The notes under the pieces: generated by a model
The model's database searches: none
Told to the model about the DNA's origin: nothing
The model's input: the letters and a program-made list of their open reading frames with translations, nothing else
Made by a program: the position numbers and the translations under genes
Assembly: GCA_025677825.1 (NCBI GenBank)
Contig: JAIXMO010000016.1
Span: forward strand, 310,001-374,000
DNA: 64,000 nucleotides
Direction: 5' to 3'
Source of the DNA: Helicostylum pulchrum
Lineage: Eukaryota; Mucoromycota; Mucoromycetes; Mucorales; Mucoraceae
Shown: positions 11,653 through 23,373 of the stretch, piece by piece
Numbering within the stretch: position 1 is the first letter of the stretch
Layout: each line of letters opens with the position of its first letter

Positions 11653-12544
11653 TATTTAATGGTGGTATTCTGATTCCTAGTACTCATGTTCCTGGTAACT
11701 CTGCTCATAGTGGATGGTCATCCCCTAGTCGTTTTTTTCCAAAGAAAACTGGTGATAAAAGATTGGTTACTAATTTTAAGGAGCTGAATGATGTTACTGT
11801 TCGTGATCCTTGGCCACTGCCTAATTTGATTGATCTGATTGAAGTCTGGCTGGTGCTAAATGGTATGCTGTTCTAGATTTGTTAAAAGCTTTCCAACAAA
11901 TTGCTGTTGAAGAGCCATCTATTCCAAAACTTACCATTACAACTCCTTGGGGAAACTATTCCTATTGCTGTATACCTTTTGGCATTTTGAACGGTCCTTC
12001 CTGCTTCAGTCGTTGTATTTTTTTCGCCATTCAACCATTTATGGATAAATTTGCTACTTGTTATCTCGATGATGTTACTCTGTACTCTGAAAACAAGGTT
12101 GATTATATTAAGCATATTGAAATGTTCCTTAAAATAACGCATGAAGTTAGTTTAAAACTACATGCAAACAAATCCGATTTTTTTCAATCAAAATGGTGTA
12201 CCTCCTTCCCAGTCGAAAATTGCCAAAATTCTTCAATTCCAAGACCTCTTAATGAAACCTGGATTCGAGCTTCTGTTAACCTTCGTGGGTTACATAGAAG
12301 ACATATTCCCGAGTTTGCGGATATCGCTGCTCCCATGAATGAACAGCTCAAAAAACGCAATCCTTTTATTTGGGATGAAGGCTGTGAAAACTCTTTTGTT
12401 ACTTTAAGAGAATCTCTTGGTAAAGTTGTTACTTTGGTTATTACAGATGCAAGTACTCAATACCATTTGTACACTGATGCCTCTGATGTCGGAATTTATG
12501 CATTGTTTAGCTATGGTATAACTAGTGCTCATATCAATCTATAG
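11637..12544 (+). pseudogene. Ty3/gypsy Pol remnant (RT plus start of RNase H)
   Basis: Reading across two frames gives GGILIPST, SGWSSPSRFFPKK, LNDVTVRDPWPLP, then LLKAFQQIAVEE, TPWGNYSYCCIPFG, the catalytic box CYLDDVTLYS and finally YTDASDVGI. These are in the order of a Ty3/gypsy reverse transcriptase followed by RNase H. A frameshift separates the two main pieces at about 11850-11880. The block linking RT to the thumb (FLGH-type) is disrupted at about 12180-12260, and the frame ends soon after the first RNase H Asp. There is no integrase, and I saw no long terminal repeats on either side. A dead relic. Confidence 0.8.
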
Positions 12545-13651
12545 GGACTTTCACTGACGAAAAGCAAACTTTTTTTAATTTGACATCTCATACGCATTTC
12601 TTTGCTTCAGAAGCATCAAATTGATGCTTAGGACATAGACAAAGCGTTTTAACTAAAGACAACGGGCTAATATGTACAAATATAAGTACCTCCTAATTCT
12701 CGCAAAGCAAATTTTTTTATCACTGAAATCTCCTTATGATAAAAAAAAGCCTGGTGTGTAAATGAAAAAAAAAACCTGGTGCGAAAACCTGGAGCGCGTA
12801 ACTTTCCCCAAATAATTACAGAAGTATAATGCTGTTAAATAATCAGAGAACTGTAATGTTGTTTAATAGACTTCTACAAAAAATGGCATCACCATAATTA
12901 AATAAAACGGCCACTCAGGTAATTTGGAATAATTATATTAAGAATAAAATAGAAGTTATCACATTTTTTTTGTAACGGGCATACATGCTCTTGAGATAAT
13001 TTTTAAACATCTTGTGAGCCATTTATATTAAAAGTCTGATTCGTATATTGCTGTTTAAGTTATCAATGGGGGCAAGAAATGTTTTACCGTCAATGATTTT
13101 ATAACAAAGTGAAAAAATAACTGCTATCCGAAGAACTCTGCCTCGTAGAGTATATCTGGTATTGCTACAGATCATAATCGTCTCAGGTACATATTACTCT
13201 CTATTATATCAGCTGAGACATGGGCCTAGTAGGATCACTAACGAAATGAAAGGGGGTATACCTAACATTTTTTGCTTTAATAATTCCTGTGCAACGGAAT
13301 ATTTTCTCAGCGATTTTTTTTTAAAAAAAACGGATAAACAATTATGCGAAAACTGCTATTAAAATAATTCTAATCAGAAGTTTTTTAAAATCGTCTTTCT
13401 CATTTTGATACATTGCCACTAGATGTAAGTATAAGATTGTACACCAAGTGATGCATTCACCCTTTTAAAAAGAAAACAGTTTTTGAAGAGTGTTTTGGAA
13501 TAAGTATAATAGAATCGCCGGATGAATGAATCTTGAAGAACGACTTTGGTAAATTGTGTTCAAAAACAAGTGCATCAATATCTGAACAGAAAATGAGGGG
13601 ACAAACAGGAAAGTGTCATTTTGGTTTTATTCTACAAAAACTTATTTGCAA
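12545..13651. other. decayed noncoding sequence
   Basis: AT-rich DNA between the Ty3 remnant and the tandem repeat, with a T9A8 palindrome at 13314-13330. Its small open frames show no recognisable protein. It probably contains further eroded element sequence. Confidence 0.4.
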
Positions 13652-13873
13652 GAGATGCTTGAGTCAGTAGTCCATGCTTTGGATGGATGAACCTCTCTTG
13701 AGTCACCAACCCTTGTGGGTCTTTACCATTATAAATTCCCCTTGGACTTGGGTTCTCTTTGCATGAGGAGATGCTTGAGTCAGTAGTCCATGCTTTGGAT
13801 GGATGAACCTCTCTTGAGTCACCGACCCTTGTGGGTCTTTACCATTATAAATTCCCCTTGGACTTGGGTTCTC
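13652..13873 (+). repeat. two 106-base direct repeats, structured
   Basis: Units 13652-13757 and 13768-13873 match at 105 of 106 positions by eye (A/G difference in ACC(A/G)ACCC), separated by 10 bases. Each unit contains short self-complementary parts: GACCC-TTGT-GGGTC (perfect in unit 2) and CCAT...ATGG, plus CTTGAGTC twice. There is no coding frame through both units. The orientation given is arbitrary. Confidence 0.8.
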
Positions 13874-15232
13874 CTCAACATAAGTTTTGTTTTTAATAAA
13901 TACAATGCTAATACTATTATTTTTCTTTGCCAGTTTTCAACCTCGCAAACAATTATTGCCAGACACAAGATAATGGACCAAATGAATTATAGATATAGCC
14001 ATCCTTAAATAGAGTCGCTACTGTGCGAACTGATAGTAGTAATAGCGGTAGTCGTATATTATATAAAACAAGTTTCCTACGATTGATGAAGTTAAGACAA
14101 ATTATATAGCTAGATTTCAATCGAAATACTTCTACTTGTTTTAATTGTTAGTCTGCTTGTCATGTTATTTGCGTCTGTTACTTCGAAATAATAGCCTTTT
14201 TTGTATCTATTATGAAAGTGCCCTTGTTTCGACCAAAAGTTTTTCTGCAGTATCCATTCATGCAAAAGGAGACAAAGAACATATATTGCCTTTTCAAGCC
14301 ACAGTTGAGCAGCTTCTTTCTCACCTACATAATACGACTAAGAAAGACTTCCAATAAAACGTTTTATAAAAATAAAATCTTGGAAAAAAAAGCCCAGTTT
14401 AGTTATCTCTAAAACAAAAGAAATAAACAGACATGATTTAATCAATATTAAAACTAGTGGATTTTTTTTTTCTTATCGGAATTACTTCCAGCAGCTTATT
14501 AGGGATGTCTAATTATCCTGTTACAAAGCGTGTTCTGTACAATCTTGATTTACAACCGAAAGATTTAGAGCTCCATATGTTCGCAAACGTGATAAACTCA
14601 TGTTTTTCTAAATATCTAAATATCTGTAGTGTTACCAAACGCATTATTTCGTTATCATATGGACGCTAAGGAAATAGTTAAAATACTTTACGTCAGAAAA
14701 TGCTCCCACCGTTATTTATTTACTATGATCAGAACCCAGTAAATGGTGTTTAAAGAAGGGACAAGAAACCCCCATCTGATCCTGAATAGTGAGTGTAGTA
14801 AAAGTGCTAATTATATAATCGTAATCTTCTTTAATTCGTTAAAGAGGCGATTTTTTTTTAGTTCGGTTATTTATGAACAATAAAAAGGAGTCTAGCCGCG
14901 CGCCTTCCCTTTTTTTTTTCTAAATTCTGAAAAAAATTATGAAACCGAATATACAAAAGAACACTAAAACGTGCAGGTATACGTTAAACTGACAGGCGCC
15001 GCATATGTCCAAAAGACTTGTCTTAGATTATCTTTATGTAGTACGACATAGTCGTTACAGGGTAATTGCGAAATATTTTTTGGTGTGCTCTCATTTTTTT
15101 TATTTATTTGCTACACATATAAATAAATCTTTTGTTTAAAGTATAAAAAAAAAGAGACTGGTTATCAATGGTAACGCATGTGTGTGCAACCACCTATTTT
15201 TTTTAAAATTAATTTAAGGTTACACCCGCGCG
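13874..15232. other. noncoding stretch with one MITE-like end
   Basis: No supported gene. At about 14010-14030 a CAGTAG-type element end (as plus-strand CGCTACTG) resembles the ends at 10953 and 63434. The remaining frames (for example 14145-14669) are short and unlike any family I know. Confidence 0.4.
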
Positions 15233-16954
15233 CTAACGGTTATATCCTTCGTCACCTCTGGCAAGTTTGATCAAATAAGACAATATTCTTTCAGGGTCAG
15301 CACGAAGAGCACTTGAAAAAAGAAGAAATTAGAGTTTTGTATAAAATAAAGAAAAGGTTTAGGCACTTACTTGTGGGCAAATTCATTTGTAATCCATTGT
15401 TGAAAGCCATTGATTTCACCAGCAGTATGTTCAGATAATTCTCGATCAACATACCTAAAAAAAAAAAAGTCTCGGTTATTAGCATTGTTTCCCCCATTCA
15501 AATATCTATTTTACTTTACATGTCATCAAAGTAAGATGCACCGGCAGTCAAGGGACCATCAAGCTTGTTCAAAACTTCTGTATCGTAGAGTTGGCCCCAG
15601 GGCTTTTCGGCCAGCAAATTAGCAATGTGCTTCAAAGGTCTCAATTCAGCAAAATCATCAAACATAAAAGGGTAAATGGTTTCTCCAGTAAAGTATACAG
15701 GCTGATCAGGCTTCAAGTCTTCAAGACGCCATTGGAAATCAGTAGCGAAAGGCTCCTCAGATAACATACGTTCAGCAGACCAGCGACTCGATTGACCGGC
15801 TTGACAGTAAATAGCTTCATGGAGAATAGCATAGAGAACATTGGCATCCCAACTTTGACTTTCTTGAATCATATTAAGCGTGCGGTAACTTAATTTCTGA
15901 ATACGGTCGAGGTCGGAAGCAGCTGCTTGAACAATGGTATGAAGTGAATCGTAACCACCAGAACCACCAAAGGCAATACCCAATTGCAAGAAACGACGGA
16001 CAGAGAGAGTACCACTGTTGGGTAAAGTCACCTTGTTGTTGGAAAGGAATTCGTGAATTTGTCTTACACGAGCAACGTCATGAGGAAATTTCTTGTAATA
16101 TAATTTATTCTTTTTTAAAATACGGGGATACAAGGCTCTGTAGACTTTATCGGGAGTATCAACTAAAGGAGGAACACCGCCAGTAATATAAGCATGTTGA
16201 ATGGATTGAGGGCTAGACACAAAAAAAAAGAGGTATTTTAGTTATTTATATAAATTATAGATAAGTAGGACTTTTTTTTTACAATAAAGAAAGGTAAGTG
16301 GTGATGCAAAAACCACCAAAGCTTTGACCTAATAAGGAGATACGTTGCTCCTCTTGTTCTGATCTTCCTTCAGTTAACTGTTTACGAATGGTTTCACAAT
16401 CTCGAACGATGCTATCAGCACGAAAGTGAGTCAAGTAATTCGCCTTTTCTTCATCAGTTTCGAACAGGGCATGGAGGGACTCTGTAGAGATTTGAGACGA
16501 GAGACCGGTACCGCGCTGATCGAGCAAAAGGACCTGGTATCCCTTTTCAAACGCCACTTTAATCCATCCAGCTGTACCACTTCCAGGTAAAGCACATTCA
16601 AACCCGGGACCACCCTGATAGGCAAAATAAACTGTGAGAAAACGCGTTTATACAGAGACAGGAAATTTTTTATGTTTTACCTGCAAATAAAGAAAAAAAG
16701 GCATCTTTTTCATAGAAGAGACTTTGTCAACAGGAACGAGATGACGAGCAAAAACTTTGAGTTTAGAACTAGAAGATTCATTTTCGTAATCTAAATAAAA
16801 AAGATGATTAAAAAAAAAAAAAAAGGGTATGCGCGGGTTCAGCATAAGTTTTTTATTTATAGTTTTTACCTAAAGGACAGTCAAAGTATCTTTCAAATAC
16901 TTTTGCTCCGGGAATAAAAAAAGATTCAACAGTTGAATCGTCAAGTGAGTGCAT
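15233..16954 (-). CDS. prolyl aminopeptidase (proline iminopeptidase, S33)
   Basis: An alpha/beta-hydrolase that removes N-terminal proline from peptides, probably cytosolic. Six exons: 16954-16870, 16790-16681, 16614-16283, 16212-15520, 15454-15371, 15311-15233; 461 codons in total. Family landmarks in order are CPLDYEN at the first junction, FFLYLQGGPGFECALPGSG (HGGP-type oxyanion region, completed by the second junction), LLLDQRGTGLSS, the nucleophile elbow LLGQSFGGFC (Ser), and near the end LTAGASYFDDMYVDRELSEHT with a late His region. The second junction uses the acceptor CTATCAG, not the earlier CTCACAG, because only this keeps QGGPGFE. An in-frame TTG extension upstream exists, but ATG at 16954 gives a normal start. 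The full-length family size (~460 aa) is kept. Confidence 0.92.
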
Positions 16955-17622
16955 ACTGTTATTGCGAATAATAGTTGTAGAAGAGGAACAATGTAATTGC
17001 GCTGGTGTGACAAAAGCGATAATTATGAGAAAAAAATTAGTATCCCGCTCCAACGTCGATGAGTTTTATTCGAACCAAGTAGTGTTCTTTTAAACGTGAA
17101 CTGACGTGATATTAAAGAGGCAAGCATTTGTTTTTTTTATTTTTTGAGAAAAAAAAAAAGTAACAGTAATTATGGTCAAATGCGAGAATTTTTTTTTTAG
17201 GGGTTAGTAAAAGGGTTCAAGTTGAACCCCCGCAGTTTTGGAAGCACAATCCTTTCGTAACCGATCAAACTTCTTTTTTTGACATTTACATCCAGCGTTT
17301 TTTTTTGTATTAAAAAAAACTTTTTAGGGAACACAAAAAACACATGGTATGGCAGTTTTATTTGATAGTAAAATAAATAATCAGGTCGTGATTATTAACA
17401 AAATGGTAGTAAATTCAATTCGCACCAATGGAGTTAGATTTCTCTGCTGTTGGGCGTACAAAAAGAACAATCTCTCTATAAACTACTCTCTTCCTCTTTT
17501 TCTTCATTGTATAATCACCTTTTTTTTTTTTTTTTCTTTTTTTCTCTGAATGAATCTTTTTTAGAAGCAAAATAATATACCAACATACCCCCCTTTAAAT
17601 TATTAATTATAAAACACATATA
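16955..17622. promoter_or_regulatory. divergent promoter with TGACGT site
   Basis: Shared intergenic region of the aminopeptidase (minus) and the membrane-protein gene (plus). It holds a TGACGT half-site at 17102-17107, a short GGGTTCAA/TTGAACCC inverted repeat at about 17213-17228 and T-rich tracts just before the plus-strand ATG. Site function is inferred from the CRE/ATF consensus only. Confidence 0.3.
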
Positions 17623-18618
17623 ATGTCATCAGCATTACCTGGACATATCGTCAGCACCACGTTCTGCGCCATCGCCTCTATTTTAATAGGTTATCAGGTG
17701 TTTAAGCATCCCAACAAATTAAGAATTTTTATTCTTGTCTACAGCATAATCACATTACCTGCTTCTGTAATCGCCACGTTACAAATTGAAGGATATGTAT
17801 CTTATCGAACCAATTCAATGGTATACCTTATTACTACTTTATTGATGACCGTAATCCATTTCTTTATGTTACTGGATGTCGGCTATCGATTAAGAAGAGG
17901 TGATGGAGACTGGAAGCATTATCTAGTTGTTGTCGGTATAGTTTTCTTAACTATCACTTGTATACTGTTATTTGTTCAAATAATTATTATGGCTGTTAAT
18001 CATGATGGAGAGCAACATTTCCCACTGCAAGGAGCGTTTATTGCAGGTGTGGTCACAGCACTTATTGGAGATAGTTCAGTATTTACGTATACATTTATGC
18101 CTCTTATTTATTGGAAAAAGAGTCGTGTCAATGATGGCTACTCTAGGACAACAGCACTGGGGGTAATTACAATTTTTTATTTTGTGTAATTAAGATGACT
18201 ATGGATACGTGTAAATTTAATTTTTTATCAATTTATATAGATTTGGTTTTATCTAATCCAGAATGTTTGGTACTTCCTTTATGGTGTAATCTATGTTTGG
18301 TTTTTTGCCATGAATACTTGGGATGCTTTCCCTACACTTTTAGCTTTAGATTACGCTCTTCGATTTGTGGAGAACCTACTGTACACATGGCCACCACCCA
18401 AGTGGGCAATTGACTATCTGTCAGCTAAATTACCCAGTACTTCAGTGCAGCTGTCAACAAGAAGAACAGGTGAATCTTCAACAGCAAATCATGCCATGTC
18501 TTCCGAAAGATACAATAAAGAAGAAGATGTAGAATATGGTGGTGCATCTCCAAGCAAGAATCCTGCAGTACCAGATCAACATAGTACCTTTGGCAGTGAA
18601 GTCACAATAATAAAATAA
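17623..18618 (+). CDS. multi-pass membrane protein, unknown function
   Basis: Two exons, 17623-18162 and 18241-18618, give 305 aa. I count six or seven hydrophobic segments: about residues 8-27, 33-55, 66-88, 98-126, 137-165, then two after the intron (VWYFLYGVIYVWFFAMN and the stretch around TLLALDYALRFVENLLY). The C-terminal ~90 residues are hydrophilic, rich in Ser, Glu and Asn, and likely cytosolic. The layout is that of a 7-TM protein, but I see no signature of RTA1, PQ-loop or GPCR families. The ATG at 17623 follows a T-rich leader typical of this window. No damage is seen. Confidence 0.75.
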
Positions 18619-19744
18619 AAAAACTTTTTTCATTACCTTTTTATTAATATAAAATATTATGGAAATTCTGAACAATCTGTACCACTTAAAACCAATTTTC
18701 AGCGCATGTGATGCTTAAAGATAATACGGAGCTCATTACCAGCTGCAAAGAAGGGGGTCTGGTTCTTTTTATTCTTTACCGAAAAACTATTAAAAATCCG
18801 GGCGCACGTCTTCCTAAAATTTGCTGGGAGTAGATTTCATACATGACACGGCGATCAGACTACTAAAAACATGTTTTATACTTGAGATCGTAAAAAATAA
18901 ATATTAAAAAAACGTAGTCGCTCACTATTTAAGAATCCCGTACTACGTGTAGATAAAATAAAACTGACACGAGTGATTTTTTTACGCTAGTAAATGGCGC
19001 TCTACCATCGCTATCGATTAATATCATGCAATATTGAATCTACCGTGCTATTTTATAAAACTAAATAGAGTGTTTATACCTGATGCAGTTTCAAAGAAAA
19101 CGTTACTCTTCCGAGATATGCTTCCCTACAGAAAATGTTTAGTATTAATGCTCGATTTATAGAATTGATTACCACAGATATAAATAGAGACATCATATCC
19201 TCAAAATAGATACTTCGTGTGGCTATTAAATCGCCCGCTTAACTACAAAGAACCATTTTAAACTGCAACTCGGGTATTGTCACATCAGAAATCGATGCAT
19301 ATACAAATCGAGCATTTACTCTGCAGTCTATTATCTGTCAAAAAAGTAAAAAGTGACTCAGCAGCAGATCGAGAAAGAACAAAACGAGGTAGTATAATGT
19401 GGCGTATACATAAATACTATTTGATTTGTTACCAAAACAATAATGCGCCAAATAGTAATAAGAAAGTCGAAGCCCCTTACAACCAAAAGTTCTGCCACGA
19501 AATATTTTCTGTACAACTCCAGAAAAATTCGTTTCTTGGCACAGGTGACGTTTTAGAGGCGGATAGGAACACTTTTAGGTCCAAAAATAGATTTTTTTCT
19601 TCTTTTTCTACCAGTTTGCTAGTGGATCTTACAATAAACAATATAAGACAAAGGTAACAATAATTTTTCCTCTCTCTTCTTCTTTTTTTTGTATAGTTTC
19701 TTTTTTTTCCACCTCATTTAGAGAGAGAAGGATATAATATAAAT
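18619..19744. other. intergenic, no supported gene
   Basis: About 1.1 kb before the rhomboid gene. One open frame (19277-19657) starts at TTG, not ATG, and shows no family signal. T-rich pyrimidine tracts at 19670-19715 probably belong to the rhomboid promoter. Confidence 0.45.
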
Positions 19745-21346
19745 ATGGATAATAAAAAACCTTTATTGGAAGATCAAGATGTTGTAGATTCAGGTACTAA
19801 TCGAGTACAAATATCTTCTAGATCACCTTCAATCATACCAACTGACATGACATTCTCACCACCTTTACCTCCTGTGCACAATGACGCTCATGAGATGCAA
19901 AGACGTGATTCAAAAGGCTTTCAGAGATTAAATTCAGGTGAACCAACTCCTATGGGTACTCCTGTTCCTCAGAACGCTAGTTATTATTCTACCCCTTCTC
20001 CTCCTCCAGGACAACCTTATTATAACCACGGTATGTCAACACCACCACCTCCACCAGGTAGTCAGCCTTATTATCCTCCTCCACAACAACAACAATATCC
20101 TGGTGGACCGCCTCTACAACAGCAACCTTATTATGGTGGTCCACCACCACCCGTGGGTCCTCAGTATCCTTTAATACAACAACAAGAATTGTTACCCCAT
20201 GGATATAATAGACCACTTTATTTAAGGGTACTTATTGGACCTATTCAAACACCTATTTTCAGTTACATATCTGCTATTGCTATGGCCGCTATGCTGATTT
20301 ACGAGTTTGTTAGATTCCACAATTTAACAGGTAGTGTGATTGAAACAAGCCCGTTTAACCCAATGATCGGTCCAAGTTTTCAGGTAAAAAAAAAAAAAAA
20401 AAAAAATCGGGCTGAGAAAAATGATAATTGATAAATTGCTTAATTTTGAAATGAACAGGTTTTAGTAAATATTGGTGCACGTTTTACACCTTGTATAAGA
20501 CCAGTGCCAAGTTTTCCTAAAGATACATTGATTGGTAACTGTTATGCGGATGAAGCTTCTACATGTACATTAGAAGAGCTGTGTGGAAATGGTGGATTTG
20601 GCAGTAGCGGGATACCTGATCAAGCTTTTCGATTGATTTTACCTATTTTTATGCATGCAGGAGTTATTCATTTTCTTATCAATATGATGACACATTTAAG
20701 ACTGGGAGCAGATCTAGAGCGTGCGTTAGGTACACCTCGCTACGTCGCCTTGTATATGGCTTCTGGTATTTGGGGCTTTGTATTATCAGCCATGTTGTCA
20801 CAGAATTTGAGCGCTTCGTCTGGTTGTTCAGGTGCTTTGTTCGGTTTGATTGGCTACATGTTTATTGATGTCTTAGTAAACTGGAAGTTTTTACCAAACC
20901 CCGTACGCGATTTAATGAGTTTGTTATTGGTTACTATTATCTCACTTGTATTAGGCTTATTACCCGGTCTTGATAATTTTGCCCATATTGGTAAGTTTTT
21001 CTGAGTAAAAAAAAAAAAGAGGCTAAGTTTTTTACTAATCTCTTTTTTTATAGGTGGATTTGCTGTAGGTCTCCTTATCGGCTTAGTGGTAGCACCTATG
21101 CGACCAAGCGCAACTAAAAATGTTAAAATCGCTACTTGGATTGTACGTGCAGTGGCTTTGGTCATTTTAATTGTATTATTTGCTATTTCAATTCGCGCGT
21201 TTTACTCAGCAGAAGATCCTAGCAAAGTAAGTTAAATTGACTAAATATAGGGAAATGATTTAATAATAATTTTTAACTCTTAGATCTGTCCTGGCTGTAA
21301 ATACCTTTCTTGTTTACCCGTGAATAACTGGTGTGATCCAGTTTAG
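19745..21346 (+). CDS. rhomboid-family intramembrane serine protease
   Basis: Cleaves membrane proteins within or near the bilayer. Four exons: 19745-20383, 20459-20990, 21054-21226, 21284-21346; 468 aa. Residues 1-150 are a cytosolic Pro/Gln/Tyr-rich tail with repeated PYY(G/N/P) units. A first membrane helix lies near YISAIAMAAMLIYEF. The core shows HAGVIHFLINM (oxyanion Asn), the Arg-bearing LERALGTPRY region, SSGCSGALFGLIGY with the catalytic Ser, and NFAHIGGFAVG with the catalytic His at an exon junction. Both dyad residues are present, so this should be an active protease, not an iRhom. A Cys-rich extracytoplasmic end (CPGCKYLSCLPVNNWC) closes the protein. The loop with CYADEASTCTLEELC suggests a secretory-pathway location rather than mitochondria. 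Confidence 0.92.
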
Positions 21347-21810
21347 ATATACTTTTTACATAATACTTTATATATAGCAAAAATAAAAATATATACAATC
21401 TTTTTGCTACTACTGCTACATTTCTTTATCAGATTTTATTTTTAGCCTATCTTCAATATTATATAAAACTCCTCATGAATATTATCTGATCAAATAACGT
21501 TACTAGCTTGGTTTTCTCTGATGGAGTTTAATTTTGATTCTTGGATAATTAATTGCCAGGATTGGGGGGAGGGGGCTATGCAGGAACTTTTATTATCCTG
21601 CGTCTTGTTTTATTACGCAAAACAAGGTATATTCGTCTAATCACAATTTGATTGATCAGCATTGTCTTACCTGTTTGGGGTAGAGCAGGGGATGAATTGA
21701 CCCGTAAATTTTTTTTTTGGAGAATTATATAAAGCAATGCATCATTTTTGCTCTCTTTTTTCTTTCTTTTTCTTTTATATATATATTTTCTTCTTTTAAT
21801 ATTAACTAGT
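21347..21810. other. intergenic with SOD promoter
   Basis: No gene. It holds a G-rich run (GGGGGGAGGGGG at about 21564) and a TATATAAAG-like element (ATTATATAAAG near 21725) about 85 bases before the ATG of the superoxide dismutase gene, followed by a pyrimidine-rich leader. Confidence 0.35.
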
Positions 21811-22523
21811 ATGCATTTCTCTACTCTTGCCTTAGCTACCTCTCTTCTCGTGTCTGCCTTTTCCTCTATCTCTGCCCAGGAATTAAAGGCTATTGCTTAC
21901 GTCTCTGCTGCTAGCTCGGAAGTTACTGGTACCATTAGCTTCAGTCAAGAAAGCAAACATGGTCCTACCTGGGTGTATGCCAACATTACTGGTTTAACTC
22001 CTGGAGATCACGGCCTTCATATTCATCAATTCGGCGATCTTTCAAACGGTAATAAAACAAAAAATTAAAAAAAAAGTTTAAAATTCTAAACCTTAAGATT
22101 TTGATAGGTTGTATCTCTACTGGCCCTCATTACAATCCTCATAATGAAACTCACGGTGGTCCTGAAGCTGAAGTTAGACATGTTGGTGACTTTGGTAACA
22201 TTGTTGCTCAAGAAGATGGTACTGCTATCCTTAATATCACAACACACTCTTTAGAATTGTGTGGTAAGAAATCTATTATTGGGTAAGTTTTCATTTTTAT
22301 TTTCTTATATCTTTTTATTAACATTTTTGTTGTCTTAGTCGCGGTATCGTCGTTCATGAAAACATCGATGATCTTGGTTTAGGTGGAAGTCCTTTATCCA
22401 ACTCTACTGGTAACGCTGGTGGTCGTGTTGCTTGTGGTGTTATTGGATGTAAGTCGTAAAAACAAATATATAACAAACACAAAAATTAACCTTTCTTTTT
22501 TTTAAATAGATCCTTCCATTTAA
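21811..22523 (+). CDS. secreted Cu/Zn superoxide dismutase
   Basis: Converts superoxide to peroxide and oxygen. Four exons: 21811-22048, 22108-22282, 22339-22448, 22510-22523; 178 aa. A signal peptide ([20 protein letters not shown], then SAQ) precedes the mature enzyme. Metal ligands are in place: HIHQFGD (two Cu His), the bridging and Zn His residues in [20 protein letters not shown], an Asp in VGDFGN, and the last Cu His in VVHEN. The disulfide pair is C of NGCIS and C of RVACGV. An in-frame TTG extension upstream was not used because ATG at 21811 gives a clean signal peptide. The last exon codes only four residues. Export implies an extracellular or cell-wall antioxidant role, unlike cytosolic Sod1. 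Confidence 0.94.
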
Positions 22524-23373
22524 AATAAAATCAACCCTTTTTTATATATATATCTTCTTCTTCCATCTACTTGCTACATTAAATCCTATATAATAAAATA
22601 TCATTACTTTCAAATCTATTTTTAAAGAGAAAAAAAGATCACAGTGGTGTTTGTTACACACATTGAGGCACGTATTGCAAAGAAACTTAGCCCCAAGTGA
22701 TATACAAAAAGCTAAAATTAGTTGCTTATTTGTGCAGCTATCTCAAAAAGCTTATTATACATTTAATTATAACAAAAAACGCAGAAAAAATTTCTATATT
22801 TTATAAGCTTCACCTGCATATAAAGTTTATAGCACTGATTCATTATTTGGAATGCAGGTACACCTTTCGTCATTGTTTTTTTTGTTTACGTTAAATACAA
22901 AAAAACGTCAAAAAAATAATAGGTATTAAACAAAAATAAAACAAAAACAAAAAGAAGTGGGGGAGAGAAGGGGTTTAAAAAAAGTTGTTACAGCTTGCTA
23001 TTGAAACGAAAAACGGGACATGCATAATAGTGAGTTTGAGTACACCTTGTTACTTATTTTCCTGGATTAAAAAAAAAAAAGAGGTACATTAGTTATGAAC
23101 CGTCTGAGGTTATCCCCCACCCCCCTTTTTTTTTCGTAGTAATAGACGCAGCTAAAATTAATTCTCTAGTACATTAAATAAGTCCTCTCACGTTTGACAT
23201 CCAAAAATTAAAAACTTTTTTAACAACTAACTTTTTTTTTTTGAAGAATTTGAAATAAGGAACTTTATTAACAACTAACTTTTTCTTTTTTTAAAAAATA
23301 CAAAAAAGAAAAAAGAAGTTACATTGCAATAAAAAAAGAGGGGGGCATATAATAATCTTAATAAAAAAAAAGT
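22524..23373. other. intergenic, no gene seen
   Basis: Region between two gene 3' ends (the superoxide dismutase gene and the JmjC gene converge here). AT-rich, with an imperfect direct repeat around AACAACTAACTTTTT at 23222 and 23270. Confidence 0.5.

Noticed and set aside
11882..12142. Minus-strand frame over the Ty3 remnant
   Set aside because: Antisense shadow; the plus strand shows ordered Ty3 RT motifs including YLDD.
13652..13873. CRISPR-like array
   Set aside because: Only two 106-base units with a 10-base spacer, in a eukaryotic genome; this is a tandem duplication.
19277..19657. 126-codon frame upstream of the rhomboid gene
   Set aside because: Starts with TTG, not ATG, with no recognised motif and composition expected of AT-rich DNA.
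19989..20216. Val/Tyr-rich minus frame opposite the rhomboid gene
   Set aside because: Antisense of the Pro/Gln/Tyr tail; no start context or homology.
21748..21810. N-terminal extension of the superoxide dismutase
   Set aside because: Begins at TTG and would bury the signal peptide; ATG at 21811 is a normal start.
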